This document shows, piece by piece, positions 1 to 6,687 of a stretch of 6,687 nucleotides of DNA. Position 1 is the stretch's first letter. The number at the start of each line of letters is the position of its first letter. Source of the stretch: Deltaproteobacteria bacterium UBA6967 (lineage in GTDB: Bacteria > SAR324 > NAC60-12); contig DJYX01000118.1 in NCBI GenBank assembly GCA_002450295.1, forward strand, positions 1 through 6,687, written 5' to 3'. Under the pieces are notes generated by a model that was not told the DNA's origin, did no database searches, and saw nothing but the letters and a program-made list of their open reading frames with translations. Position numbers and translations under genes: made by a program.

Positions 1-862
1 CCAGCTTGCGCTGTGGATTCTCTTCAGAACGTAGCAGGGCTTCTTTACCAATGAAGTCACCCTTCTCAGGTTTGATGATCCAACCCAGTCCCGCTTCGTA
101 TAGGGAAATATCCTGACCCAATTCGTGTCCATAGAGGTGTAGTCCACCTTCCAGGCGCAGACTATCTCGTGCACTCAGACCACAGGGTTCGATGCCAAAA
201 GAGGAACCTGCTTCCAACAGTTTTGTCCAGATGGCTTCCGCGTGCTGCGGCGACAGATATAACTCAAATCCATCGCTGGCCGTGTAGCCGGTACGACTCA
301 ACAGCACAGGGCAACCGAGTAACTCTCCTTCCAGAAAGCGATAGTAGCGCAAGTCTCGAACAGGCAAATCACTGATTGATTCAAGCACATCCACAGCGAG
401 AGGGCCCTGCAGCGCGAGTAAAGCGTAGTCACTGCCCACATTGCGTAGGTTGGCACCAAACTGAGAGTTTTGTTCTTGCAACCAATTGAAATCCTGATCC
501 TGGTTGGCCGCGTTGACGACCAGTAGGTAGCGCTCTTCTGCCAGACGATAGACGAGCAGATCATCCCAGGCTCCTCCTGCTGGGGTAGTCAGTGCGTTGT
601 AGCGTGCGGCGCCAACTGGGATTTTTGAGATGTCGTTGCAGGTCGTGTATTGCAGCAAGTCCGCAGCCCTTTCACCTTCCACCAGCAGTTCTCCCATGTG
701 GCTGACGTCAAAGAGTCCTACAGCTTCTCGAACCGCTTGATGCTCCTGCTTATCGCTCTGATAGCGCACTGGCAAATGCCAGCCACCAAAGTCGGTCATG
801 AAGGCACCGGATTGCAAATGCCAGTCATGCAGTGGGGTCTTATTTAAGGTAGTCGAACTCAT
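1..862 (-). CDS. gcvT: Glycine cleavage system T protein (aminomethyltransferase), C-terminus cut by window edge
   Basis: GcvT transfers the methylene carbon of the aminomethyl group on lipoyl-GcvH to tetrahydrofolate, releasing ammonia, in the cytoplasmic glycine cleavage system. I translated 287 residues from the ATG at 862-860; family members are about 360-370, so roughly the last fifth lies beyond base 1. Visible family motifs are TPLHDWHLQSGA near the N-terminus, FDVSHMGE (51-58), GGAWDDLLVY (96-105), VVNAANQDQD (115-124), ALQGP (149-153), RTGYT..DGFELY (190-202) and ARDSLRLEGGLHLYGHE (231-247). D100 in the DDLLVY motif aligns with the catalytic Asp (E. coli D97). The usual GE after GYT is replaced by A195-S196. 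The start matches the family N-terminus; a weak AGAGA lies about nine bases upstream. It begins 43 bases after the carboxyltransferase stop, so it is probably last, or near last, in that operon. gcvH and gcvP may follow outside the window. Confidence 0.96.
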   Translation of the reverse strand, partial: MSSTTLNKTPLHDWHLQSGAFMTDFGGWHLPVRYQSDKQEHQAVREAVGLFDVSHMGELLVEGERAADLLQYTTCNDISKIPVGAARYNALTTPAGGAWDDLLVYRLAEERYLLVVNAANQDQDFNWLQEQNSQFGANLRNVGSDYALLALQGPLAVDVLESISDLPVRDLRYYRFLEGELLGCPVLLSRTGYTASDGFELYLSPQHAEAIWTKLLEAGSSFGIEPCGLSARDSLRLEGGLHLYGHELGQDISLYEAGLGWIIKPEKGDFIGKEALLRSEENPQRKL

Positions 863-905
863 GATTTAATTTCTCTGGAAGTGGGAACGAAGTGGCAGAA
901 AGAGT

Positions 906-2552
906 CTATTCTCGGTGAGCGCCAGCCATTGGTTTCGGTTCGTAGTGGCGCATTGTGTAGGCCAGCGTCTGCCCAAGGGCTTTACGGCTGAAACCTGGAG
1001 GCACCAACTGTGAAACGGAGCCGAGCCGTAGCGCCTCTTCTGGATTGAGCAGCTGCTCTTCGTAGCGTGTGGTTAGTCCGGCAAGAGCTTGATCACGAGT
1101 GGCTGCTGCTTCCAAGTTGGACATTCCAGCTTCCACGTTCTGCTCATATTGATGATGGATATTTCGGAACTCATCCTTATATATATACTGCCGTCCAGCC
1201 GGCCCCATCACGGCGATACGTGCAGTTGGTAGGGAGAAGACAAAGTCTGCTCCAATGTGGTAGCTGTTCCAGGCACAATAGGCCCCACCAAAGGCGTTAC
1301 GTACAATCAGCGTCAGCCGTGGAACACGCAGGTCAATGATGGCGTCCATCATCTCACGACCAGCTTGCACAATACCCAAAGTTTCCTGCTCGGATCCCGG
1401 TGCAAAGCCCGCAACATCCATCAGAAAGACAGTGGGAATGTTGTAGAGATTACAGAAGCGTACGAACTTGGCGACCTTGCGCGAAGCATGCACATCAATA
1501 TTACCGGAGTTGAAAGCGCTATTGTTGCAGACAAATCCAGCAACATGTCCACCCAGACGAGCAAAGGCTGTGATCACCTGTCGTGCTCGGGAAGGTTGGA
1601 TTTCGAAATAGTCCCCGTGGTCTACAATTTGTTGCAGAAAAAGTCGCATATCCAGTGGGGTGTTAAAGCCCGTTACCGGGTTGGAAAAAGTTTTTTCGAG
1701 CAGAACTTCTTCCTCTTCCACCTTCTCATCGAGGGAACCGAAAGAGTGGTTAAATGGGGCAAGTGAGTGATTGTTATCAGGCAGATAACTGAGCAGTCGT
1801 AAAGACAGTCGTAAGGCGTCCAACTCGTCCGGGGCCTCCAGGTCAACGACTCCACTCTGAGTATGCACCTTGGGCCCACCTAGATCATCTGGCGTGATGT
1901 CTTCGCCGAGTGCTTCACGCACAACGTTGGGACCCGTGAGCCCAAAAAATGTCTGCTGGGGTTGAATCAGGAAAGAACCTTGCCGAGGTAAGTAGGCGCC
2001 ACCACCGGCATTGTAACCAAACATCAGCATGATGGAGGGAACAATGCCGCTGATTCGACGCATAGCCGCGAAGGCTTCTGAATAGCCATCCAATCCACCC
2101 ACACCGGCCGGCACAAACGCTCCTGCCGAGTCGTTCATACCGATCAGCGGAATTCCATGCTCGGCAGCCATCAGAATTTGACGGGCAACCTTGGCGCCGT
2201 TAGTGGCATCCATCGAACCTGCACGAACAGTGAAATCATGACCGTAGAAGGCAACATCACGTCTCTGGATGTTAAGAATCCCTGTGACGATTGAAGCTCC
2301 ATCGAGTTGAGGGCCCCAATTCTGGAAAGTGATGTGGGGTTCCTGTTCAGTCAGAACTCGGATACGCTCCCAGGTCGTCATCCGATCTTTACTGTGCTGT
2401 GTCCGAATCCGGTCCGGTCCACCTCCTCGACGAGGTAATTCGATCAACTCCTGACCACGTTGTACCATCCGAGCATAGGTCGAGACGGAAGCATCGGACT
2501 CGGTTTGTTTTATCGCAAAGGGGTTGTCCAGACGATAGCGTTCCAAGATCAT
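906..2552 (-). CDS. Acyl-CoA carboxylase carboxyltransferase (beta) subunit
   Basis: The product has a crotonase-fold carboxyltransferase architecture of the PccB/MccB/AccD type, which moves CO2 from biotin on a carrier protein to an acyl-CoA in the cytoplasm. From the ATG at 2552 it is 548 residues, within the usual 510-590 range. The N half has [22 protein letters not shown] (43-64), the entry motif of these subunits, then [13 protein letters not shown] (139-151) and [11 protein letters not shown] (179-189), the first oxyanion-hole loop. The C half has [12 protein letters not shown] (379-390), [10 protein letters not shown] (419-428) and [12 protein letters not shown] (442-453), the second acyl-CoA and biotin site. 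The position that is Asp in propionyl-CoA carboxylases (GGAYD) is Cys426. The substrate (acetyl-, propionyl- or another acyl-CoA) cannot be assigned, and no biotin carboxylase or carrier gene is adjacent. The frame stays open upstream to a TTG at 2663 that overlaps lptG; I reject that start because the extra 37 residues lack family character. A TTG at 2546 is a serious alternative because its ribosome-binding spacing is better. Confidence 0.93.
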   Translation of the reverse strand: MILERYRLDNPFAIKQTESDASVSTYARMVQRGQELIELPRRGGGPDRIRTQHSKDRMTTWERIRVLTEQEPHITFQNWGPQLDGASIVTGILNIQRRDVAFYGHDFTVRAGSMDATNGAKVARQILMAAEHGIPLIGMNDSAGAFVPAGVGGLDGYSEAFAAMRRISGIVPSIMLMFGYNAGGGAYLPRQGSFLIQPQQTFFGLTGPNVVREALGEDITPDDLGGPKVHTQSGVVDLEAPDELDALRLSLRLLSYLPDNNHSLAPFNHSFGSLDEKVEEEEVLLEKTFSNPVTGFNTPLDMRLFLQQIVDHGDYFEIQPSRARQVITAFARLGGHVAGFVCNNSAFNSGNIDVHASRKVAKFVRFCNLYNIPTVFLMDVAGFAPGSEQETLGIVQAGREMMDAIIDLRVPRLTLIVRNAFGGAYCAWNSYHIGADFVFSLPTARIAVMGPAGRQYIYKDEFRNIHHQYEQNVEAGMSNLEAAATRDQALAGLTTRYEEQLLNPEEALRLGSVSQLVPPGFSRKALGQTLAYTMRHYEPKPMAGAHRE

Positions 2553-2557
2553 TCTCC
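2553..2557 (-). promoter_or_regulatory. Shine-Dalgarno that bears on the carboxyltransferase start
   Basis: Read on the minus strand the sequence is GGAGA immediately followed by ATG (2552), which leaves almost no spacing for that ATG. The same GGAGA is six bases from an in-frame TTG at 2546-2544, a normal distance. The site therefore favours TTG initiation two codons inside the annotated start, giving a protein two residues shorter. Confidence 0.5.
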
Positions 2558-2640
2558 GGGCAGGAAAGCAAATGAAGGGCAGTTGTGAACCTGTGATTTC
2601 TACTGAGCCTTGTGCCTTAGGGCAAGCCAAAAGCCAGGCA

Positions 2641-3696
2641 CTAGCTCTGGTTCCATCGGGCAAGTGTCAGGATCAGAGCCAGGAATAGCAGGCAGTTGCC
2701 CCACGCCGCTAGAAAAGGTGGTAAGGCACCTGCGTGACCGACTGCCAGAAAGATTTGGTTGAGAATCCAGGAGATGATGCCAAGAAACACAGCGATGGCC
2801 AGAGACTCAGCTGCCTTGCTCTGGCGATGATGAGTTGCCGCCAACAGGGCGCCCAAGGCAACCATCAAGAAGAGTTGGGCTGGGTAGGCCAGTTTCTGAA
2901 ACAGTTCAACCCAGTGGCTCGTAGTGTCCAAGCCTTCCCGTTGTCGTTGTTCAATATCTTGCCAGAGTTCCAGCAATGGAAGATAGTGTGGATCTCTACG
3001 TGGTTGAAAGGAGAGCAGTGGTAAGTCACTGGTGGATAGTTGTTGCGATTCCTGTTCTTCCAATCGCATTCCTGAGTCATCGAATTGCCGTTCAGCAACA
3101 GCTTTTAGTTCCCAGCCTTCCGGTTTTCGTTGAGCTTTGTTGGCCTGCAAGGATTCCTGAAGTAGATGCCGAGGCTCTCGTAGCCAAGAGAAGCGAGCCA
3201 ATTGCTCAACCTCTCCGTTAGGCTGACGTGGACCGAAATATACAATAGCTCGATCACCGTCTAGCTTCCACTGTGCTGGCAAACCGGTAGCCACTCCTGC
3301 ATTGCCCCAGTGTTTCTGCATCCAGGGCTGAGCGTAATTCTGCAATAAATAACCAGCGAGCGCTATACCACAGGCAGTAATCAGGAAGGGCCGAATTAAC
3401 TGCCAGGAGCCAGCCCCAACCGCTCGCATGGCAATCACTTCTGATGTTCGACTGAGTGCGCTGAACGCTGCAATGGTTGCGAGTAGCACGGTTACAGGAG
3501 TCGTCAATTCCAGCAGCAAGGGTAGCAACAAGGCGGTCTGACGTAGGAATGCTAAAAAGCCGGACCAGCTGTCAAAGGCTTGGTTGAGATCGTTGACTAG
3601 GTTGCCCAGTGAGGTGATGGCTACGAAAGCCAACAGGAAGAGAGCGAAAAAACGTAGGAACTCAAGGGCAAGGTATCGTGAAAGAATGGAAAACAT
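2641..3696 (-). CDS. lptG: LPS export ABC transporter permease, LptF/LptG family (LptG-like)
   Basis: LptF and LptG are the inner-membrane permeases that, with the ATPase LptB and with LptC, extract lipopolysaccharide from the inner membrane and push it onto the periplasmic bridge. The 351 residues match the family length and layout: TM1 (about 12-32), a loop, TM2 (about 52-80), a coupling-helix motif [19 protein letters not shown] (82-100) that would contact LptB, TM3 (about 101-119), a soluble periplasmic jellyroll domain (about 120-262), then TM4 (about 268-288), TM5 (about 296-320) and TM6 (about 325-347). LptG is favoured over LptF by the N-terminal LVNDLNQAF segment after TM1 and by the NQIF...PPFLAAW stretch near the C-terminus, but paralogue assignment by eye is uncertain. 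No lptF is present in the window. No clear Shine-Dalgarno precedes the ATG at 3696; the start is chosen because TM1 follows at the normal distance. It is the first gene of the minus-strand unit. Confidence 0.87.
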   Translation of the reverse strand: MFSILSRYLALEFLRFFALFLLAFVAITSLGNLVNDLNQAFDSWSGFLAFLRQTALLLPLLLELTTPVTVLLATIAAFSALSRTSEVIAMRAVGAGSWQLIRPFLITACGIALAGYLLQNYAQPWMQKHWGNAGVATGLPAQWKLDGDRAIVYFGPRQPNGEVEQLARFSWLREPRHLLQESLQANKAQRKPEGWELKAVAERQFDDSGMRLEEQESQQLSTSDLPLLSFQPRRDPHYLPLLELWQDIEQRQREGLDTTSHWVELFQKLAYPAQLFLMVALGALLAATHHRQSKAAESLAIAVFLGIISWILNQIFLAVGHAGALPPFLAAWGNCLLFLALILTLARWNQS

Positions 3697-3874
3697 GAAA
3701 GTGCAGCAGTTTTTGCCTACTCTGAGAGATTAATTATTGCAGATTGTCCGCAGCCAGCAGATCATCCTTGGTTGTTGGAACTGATCCTGAGAAGATAGAC
3801 TTGCCTTCATTAGAAATCCACAGTTTTTGGAAGTGCTCTTGTCAGAAGGCATAGTACTGGAAAAACTGGGGAAG

Positions 3875-3905
3875 ATCAGCTAGTCTTCGTCTCTTCCAAG
3901 CTGAT
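3875..3905. repeat. 7-base perfect inverted repeat (ATCAGCT ... AGCTGAT)
   Basis: ATCAGCT at 3875-3881 is the exact reverse complement of AGCTGAT at 3899-3905, with a 17-base spacer. A second short one, GAAGA at 3871-3875 against TCTTC at 3884-3888, overlaps its left arm. It sits about 50-80 bases upstream of the acidic gene's ATG, so it could be an operator or a leader hairpin, or chance. There is no T-run, so it is not an intrinsic terminator. Confidence 0.3.
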
Positions 3906-3946
3906 TCATAGGCAATCGGAAGGCCATTTGTACCCGGAAACGCCCT

Positions 3947-3951
3947 AAGGA
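3947..3951 (+). promoter_or_regulatory. Shine-Dalgarno of the acidic receiver gene
   Basis: AAGGA lies six bases before the ATG at 3958. This is well placed and supports that start, which also gives the N-terminal beta strand expected of a receiver fold (VLVFEEN). Confidence 0.75.
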
Positions 3952-3957
3952 AACGAG

Positions 3958-6687
3958 ATGTCAAATTCAGTCCTGGTCTTTGAAGAAAATAAGGCAATAC
4001 AAGGACTGATTGCCTCGACGATCAGTGATCAGGTCGAGCTTTGGCAGGAGAGTCGCCCTGATGCCTTCCTGCAGTTGGCAGATCGCTATTCTCCCAGCCT
4101 GATCTTCATCAGCAACGCTGACCAGCAGCAAGACTACGCCCTTTGTCGGCAACTGCAGCAGCACTCGTCTCTGAGTCAGGTGCCCAAGGTGTTGCTGGTT
4201 AACGCCAGAGATGATGTCAACGAGTCCCTGCTGGAGCAATTTGGGCTTCAAGGGATGATTCGCAAGCCTTTTGAGGCAGCGACGTTGCAGGAACACATCC
4301 AGCGCTACCTCCCCAGTGTGGAACTGCAGAGCGAACCGATGGATTCTGCAGAAGAAGTCAATGTCTTTGATGATGAGATGCTTGGTCTGATTCAGGACAA
4401 TGGCGAGTCGGTGGATGAGACGCTGTTCGATGAAGACACTGGTTGGAGTGGTTCTGCAACAGGTGAACTGCCAGAAGCAGATGAGTTGGATGAAGAGTCC
4501 CCAGTGAGCTTGCCCAATGTGTCTGATCAAGCGGCTGCTCCCAAGCAAATTCACCCTCCTGTGGTGGAAGAGGATTCTGTTCCGGATGTAGATTTTGCAG
4601 AGGACATTGCAGAGGAAGAAGATTTGAATGCAGACGAAATAGAGATCGTTCCGTCTGTAGCAGTGGCAGAAGATCTTGGTGCGGAAGAAACAGAAATAGT
4701 GTTATCTGAAGAGACTGATTCATCCGATGAAGATGAAGAGGTTCAGTCATTGGATGAATTACTCGGTGCAGAGGCTGCGATGGAAGAGCAGCCCGGTCTG
4801 GTTCAACACGATGATATGGTCCTGAGTGCAAATGAAGGGCTGAGTTTGGTCGACCTTGAAGGTGAGATCATGGATTCTGAGCAAAATGAGATTGAGGAAA
4901 CTCTGACAGACGAAGCTTCCACGGCAGAAGCTGAAACAGATACTGCTGCTGGAGAGAATTTGGAGTCAGACGAATCGGAGGGACCCTTCGCTGATCTGGA
5001 TTTAGATCTTGATGAAGACGAAGAACTTCTCGACGCTTCAGCACTGGACTCAGCAGAGGAGTCTACCGAAGAATTGGGAGATCCGGAAGAAGAGCCTGTC
5101 TTTACAGACTCGGATAGTGCTTTTGATATTCCTCCTGCGGCAGAATGGTCTGAAGAGGAAGAACTGGCTACCGATGCTTCAGAAGAGCTTGAGTCCACAA
5201 CAAACGATAGCGGATTTGAGATCCCACCGTTGGAACTGGACGAAGAACAGGATCTAACAATGTTGGCAGAGGAATGGGAAGAACCACTGTCTTCCGTGGA
5301 GGGAGATGATGATATGGAGATCCCACCACTAGAAATGAGCGAAGAAGAGGAAGACCTGCTGGTGGATGACTGGCAAGAACCTGCGGAGGTCTCTTCTGAA
5401 GAACTTGCTGAAACAGAAGATGTGGCACTCGCTCCGGACGAACTGGCGGAGGACGAAGACGATTTTGCACTCTTCGAAGAAATCGATGAAGACGATTGGA
5501 AGGAAGCCGCTGTAGCCGCCAAAGCAGCAGTAGAGGCTGCTCCAACGGTTGTGACTGTGGTGTCGACACCTCCAGTCAAAGATGCTTATCGTGGACCGAT
5601 TATCACCTCATCGCAGGGGTTGGTAATGGAAAACGTTGATATTCAACAAAACGATTTCGATGTTGATTTGGATATCTGGAGTCGCACTCCTGATGTGGAT
5701 CAGGTTCTGCGCGACGATGTCACTCCCATTTCACTGAGTGAGAATGATTTTGATCCGGTACTGCCTGCTTTGTCAACGGTAGAGGTCATCCAAGGACCCT
5801 TGCGTACTCGCTACACTCCGAATGTGCGCGAAATGGATTATTATCTGGCTGCTACCACTCTAGAAGATGAGGAACTAGCAGAAACACTGACCAACAATGA
5901 TAGTGTGTTGCTCACAGAATCAGGAGCAGCAACGGGGGACGGAGGACTAGCCGCAGTAATAGAAGACTTTGAGGCAACAGCCGTACTGGCGATTGGTGCT
6001 GATGATGAAGAATTGGAAGAATTCCACCTCACTCTGGATGAAGATGATGAGCTGATGCTAGAGCCCGAAGAGGAAGAGTTTACTCTGGTTGAAGAAGAAC
6101 TGCCGGACTCCTCAGCAATAGATCTATCAGTGGAAGAAGAGGAAGACGACTTGTCAGCAGATGAGGTCGAACATCCGGATCTGTTTGCCGAAGCAGACTT
6201 GCCTTTGCTGGATGAGGCTGAAGAAACAGATGTGACAGAACCCGAGCCAGCACAGGAAGAAGTCATTAAAGAAGAAACTCCGGTTGTTGAGAAGAAGAAG
6301 TGGCGACGCCAGGTCTTTGAGCAAGATCTTGAAGAGTTACAGCCTCCTCCTGCTCCAGTTGTCGAAGAGATTGCACCTGAAGAAGAAATTGAGTTGCCGA
6401 TTGTTGAGGACGAATTCCTAGCTGCTGCAGAAGTGGATTTTTCAGAAGAAGTTGAGGAGGAGGATGAACTGGCAGCAGAGTCGATGCTCAGCGAACTGGA
6501 AGATCTTGATCAGGAGATGGCAGATTTAGAACAGCAAGAGGTTGAATTGACAGAAATACCAGAAGATGAAGCACTGGTTACCTTGGATGACGAAATGTCT
6601 GGTGACCCAATGGCTGAAGGCGAACCTGAAGTTTTGGAAGAAGAGACATTTGAGGACTGGGGCGATGCGGTAGAAGCCCTGGAAGAG
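3958..6687 (+). CDS. Degenerate response-regulator receiver fused to a very long acidic repetitive tail; 3' end missing
   Basis: I do not recognise this protein as a named family. The frame is open for 910 codons and reaches the window edge with no stop. Residues 4-118 have receiver order: VLVFEEN where VLVVDDE is usual, SPSLIFIS (45-52) where the phospho-acceptor strand ends, PKVLLVNARDD (77-86) where L-T/S-A is usual, and RKPF (102-105) with the conserved Lys103. The acceptor Asp is Ser52, the acidic pair is E9-E10 and the switch Thr/Ser is Asn82, so phosphorylation is unlikely (inference). Residues 117-514 contain one Lys (K196) and no Arg, with dense Glu/Asp and scattered short hydrophobic motifs, as in a disordered tail. 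Within this lies an IPP repeat (389-475). A less acidic island spans about 522-632. Residues 625-770 have no Lys or Arg, then KKKWRR stands alone at 779-784. A short Leu/Met heptad-like stretch follows at about 843-864. No membrane segment is visible. It is transcribed divergently from lptG. A cytoplasmic scaffold, as in pseudo-receiver motility proteins such as FrzS, is one possibility; the missing C-terminus could change this. Confidence 0.88.
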   Translation, partial: MSNSVLVFEENKAIQGLIASTISDQVELWQESRPDAFLQLADRYSPSLIFISNADQQQDYALCRQLQQHSSLSQVPKVLLVNARDDVNESLLEQFGLQGMIRKPFEAATLQEHIQRYLPSVELQSEPMDSAEEVNVFDDEMLGLIQDNGESVDETLFDEDTGWSGSATGELPEADELDEESPVSLPNVSDQAAAPKQIHPPVVEEDSVPDVDFAEDIAEEEDLNADEIEIVPSVAVAEDLGAEETEIVLSEETDSSDEDEEVQSLDELLGAEAAMEEQPGLVQHDDMVLSANEGLSLVDLEGEIMDSEQNEIEETLTDEASTAEAETDTAAGENLESDESEGPFADLDLDLDEDEELLDASALDSAEESTEELGDPEEEPVFTDSDSAFDIPPAAEWSEEEELATDASEELESTTNDSGFEIPPLELDEEQDLTMLAEEWEEPLSSVEGDDDMEIPPLEMSEEEEDLLVDDWQEPAEVSSEELAETEDVALAPDELAEDEDDFALFEEIDEDDWKEAAVAAKAAVEAAPTVVTVVSTPPVKDAYRGPIITSSQGLVMENVDIQQNDFDVDLDIWSRTPDVDQVLRDDVTPISLSENDFDPVLPALSTVEVIQGPLRTRYTPNVREMDYYLAATTLEDEELAETLTNNDSVLLTESGAATGDGGLAAVIEDFEATAVLAIGADDEELEEFHLTLDEDDELMLEPEEEEFTLVEEELPDSSAIDLSVEEEEDDLSADEVEHPDLFAEADLPLLDEAEETDVTEPEPAQEEVIKEETPVVEKKKWRRQVFEQDLEELQPPPAPVVEEIAPEEEIELPIVEDEFLAAAEVDFSEEVEEEDELAAESMLSELEDLDQEMADLEQQEVELTEIPEDEALVTLDDEMSGDPMAEGEPEVLEEETFEDWGDAVEALEE
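5122..5382 (+). repeat. Imperfect protein repeat of about 31-33 residues with an IPP core (three copies)
   Basis: Within the acidic gene three units begin FDIPPAAEWSEEEEL (residue 389), FEIPPLELDEEQDL (420) and MEIPPLEMSEEEEDL (453). The IPP cores are 31 and 33 residues apart. Units two and three also share a later W-x-E-P (WEEP at 440, WQEP at 472). The first unit is the most divergent. The DNA copies are not identical, so this is an old or selected protein repeat rather than a recent tandem duplication. Confidence 0.7.

Larger units (their letters stand above)
3697..3957. promoter_or_regulatory. Divergent intergenic region, expected promoters for lptG and the acidic receiver gene
   Basis: These 261 bases separate the two divergent start codons and must hold both promoters unless transcription enters from elsewhere. 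I see no convincing sigma-70 promoter. On the minus strand an AT-rich AATAAT/TAATTA patch at about 3731-3739 could be a -10 element for lptG, but it lacks a good -35. On the plus strand a TTGTCA at about 3839-3844 resembles a -35, with no clear -10 at the right distance. No open reading frame or RNA gene is recognisable. A 7-base inverted repeat lies at 3875-3905. Confidence 0.55.

Noticed and set aside
863..905. Possible terminator between the carboxyltransferase and gcvT
   Set aside because: The 43-base gap has no stable GC-rich hairpin followed by a T-run on the minus strand.
1257..1766. 169-residue plus-strand frame inside the carboxyltransferase gene
   Set aside because: It is fully antisense to well-conserved carboxyltransferase motifs and has no recognisable features.
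2553..2663. Upstream extension of the carboxyltransferase to a TTG at 2663
   Set aside because: The extra 37 residues overlap the lptG end by 23 bases and have no family-like sequence; the ATG/TTG pair at 2552/2546 fits better.
3697..3957. A small gene, RNA gene or riboswitch in the divergent intergenic region
   Set aside because: I found no open frame with a ribosome-binding site, no tRNA-like fold and no recognisable riboswitch motif. It is long enough only for two promoters.
4803..5579. Long minus-strand open frame coding for a serine-rich, low-complexity protein
   Set aside because: It is exactly antisense to the acidic gene. GAA/GAG/GAT codons read out of register on the other strand give Ser and other stop-free codons, so the frame is a composition artefact with no recognisable domain.
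5841..6266. Second serine-rich minus-strand frame, and others at 3967-4554, 4358-4831 and 5168-5569
   Set aside because: All lie antisense to the acidic gene, have no family resemblance and are explained by its codon composition.
3958..6687. FimV/TonB-like envelope protein as the identity of the acidic gene
   Set aside because: There is no signal peptide, LysM domain or membrane segment in the visible part, and the N-terminus has receiver character instead.

Overview
The window carries three genes on the minus strand and one very large gene on the plus strand, which diverge from a 261-base intergenic region. It comes from a Gram-negative (diderm) bacterium, because one product is a lipopolysaccharide-transport permease of the LptF/LptG family. 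Base composition is close to balanced. A proteobacterial or deltaproteobacteria-like lineage would fit, but the sequence alone does not place it, and I do not name a taxon.

Minus strand, in transcription order: an LptG-like permease (3696 to 2641); a biotin-dependent acyl-CoA carboxylase carboxyltransferase (2552, or a TTG at 2546, to 906); and the glycine cleavage T protein GcvT (862 running off the left edge). The gaps are 88 and 43 bases with no visible terminator, so they look like one transcription unit. The set mixes envelope assembly, acyl-CoA carboxylation and one-carbon metabolism, and no single pathway links them. The biotin carboxylase, biotin carrier and GcvH/GcvP partners are not in the window.

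Plus strand: from 3958 an open frame runs without a stop to the last base (at least 910 residues, incomplete at its C-terminus). Its first ~118 residues look like a response-regulator receiver domain that has lost the phospho-acceptor Asp. After that comes an extraordinarily acidic, apparently disordered tail with almost no Lys or Arg for hundreds of residues. The tail is interrupted by an imperfect ~32-residue repeat with an IPP core, a less acidic island around residues 522-632, and one isolated basic patch (KKKWRR). This is the least explained object in the window and the best candidate for something undescribed. A phosphorylation-independent scaffold or hub is a reasonable inference, but nothing in the window proves a function.

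I saw no tRNA, rRNA, CRISPR array, insertion sequence or attachment site. The long serine-rich frames antisense to the acidic gene are by-products of its GAA/GAG/GAT codons.
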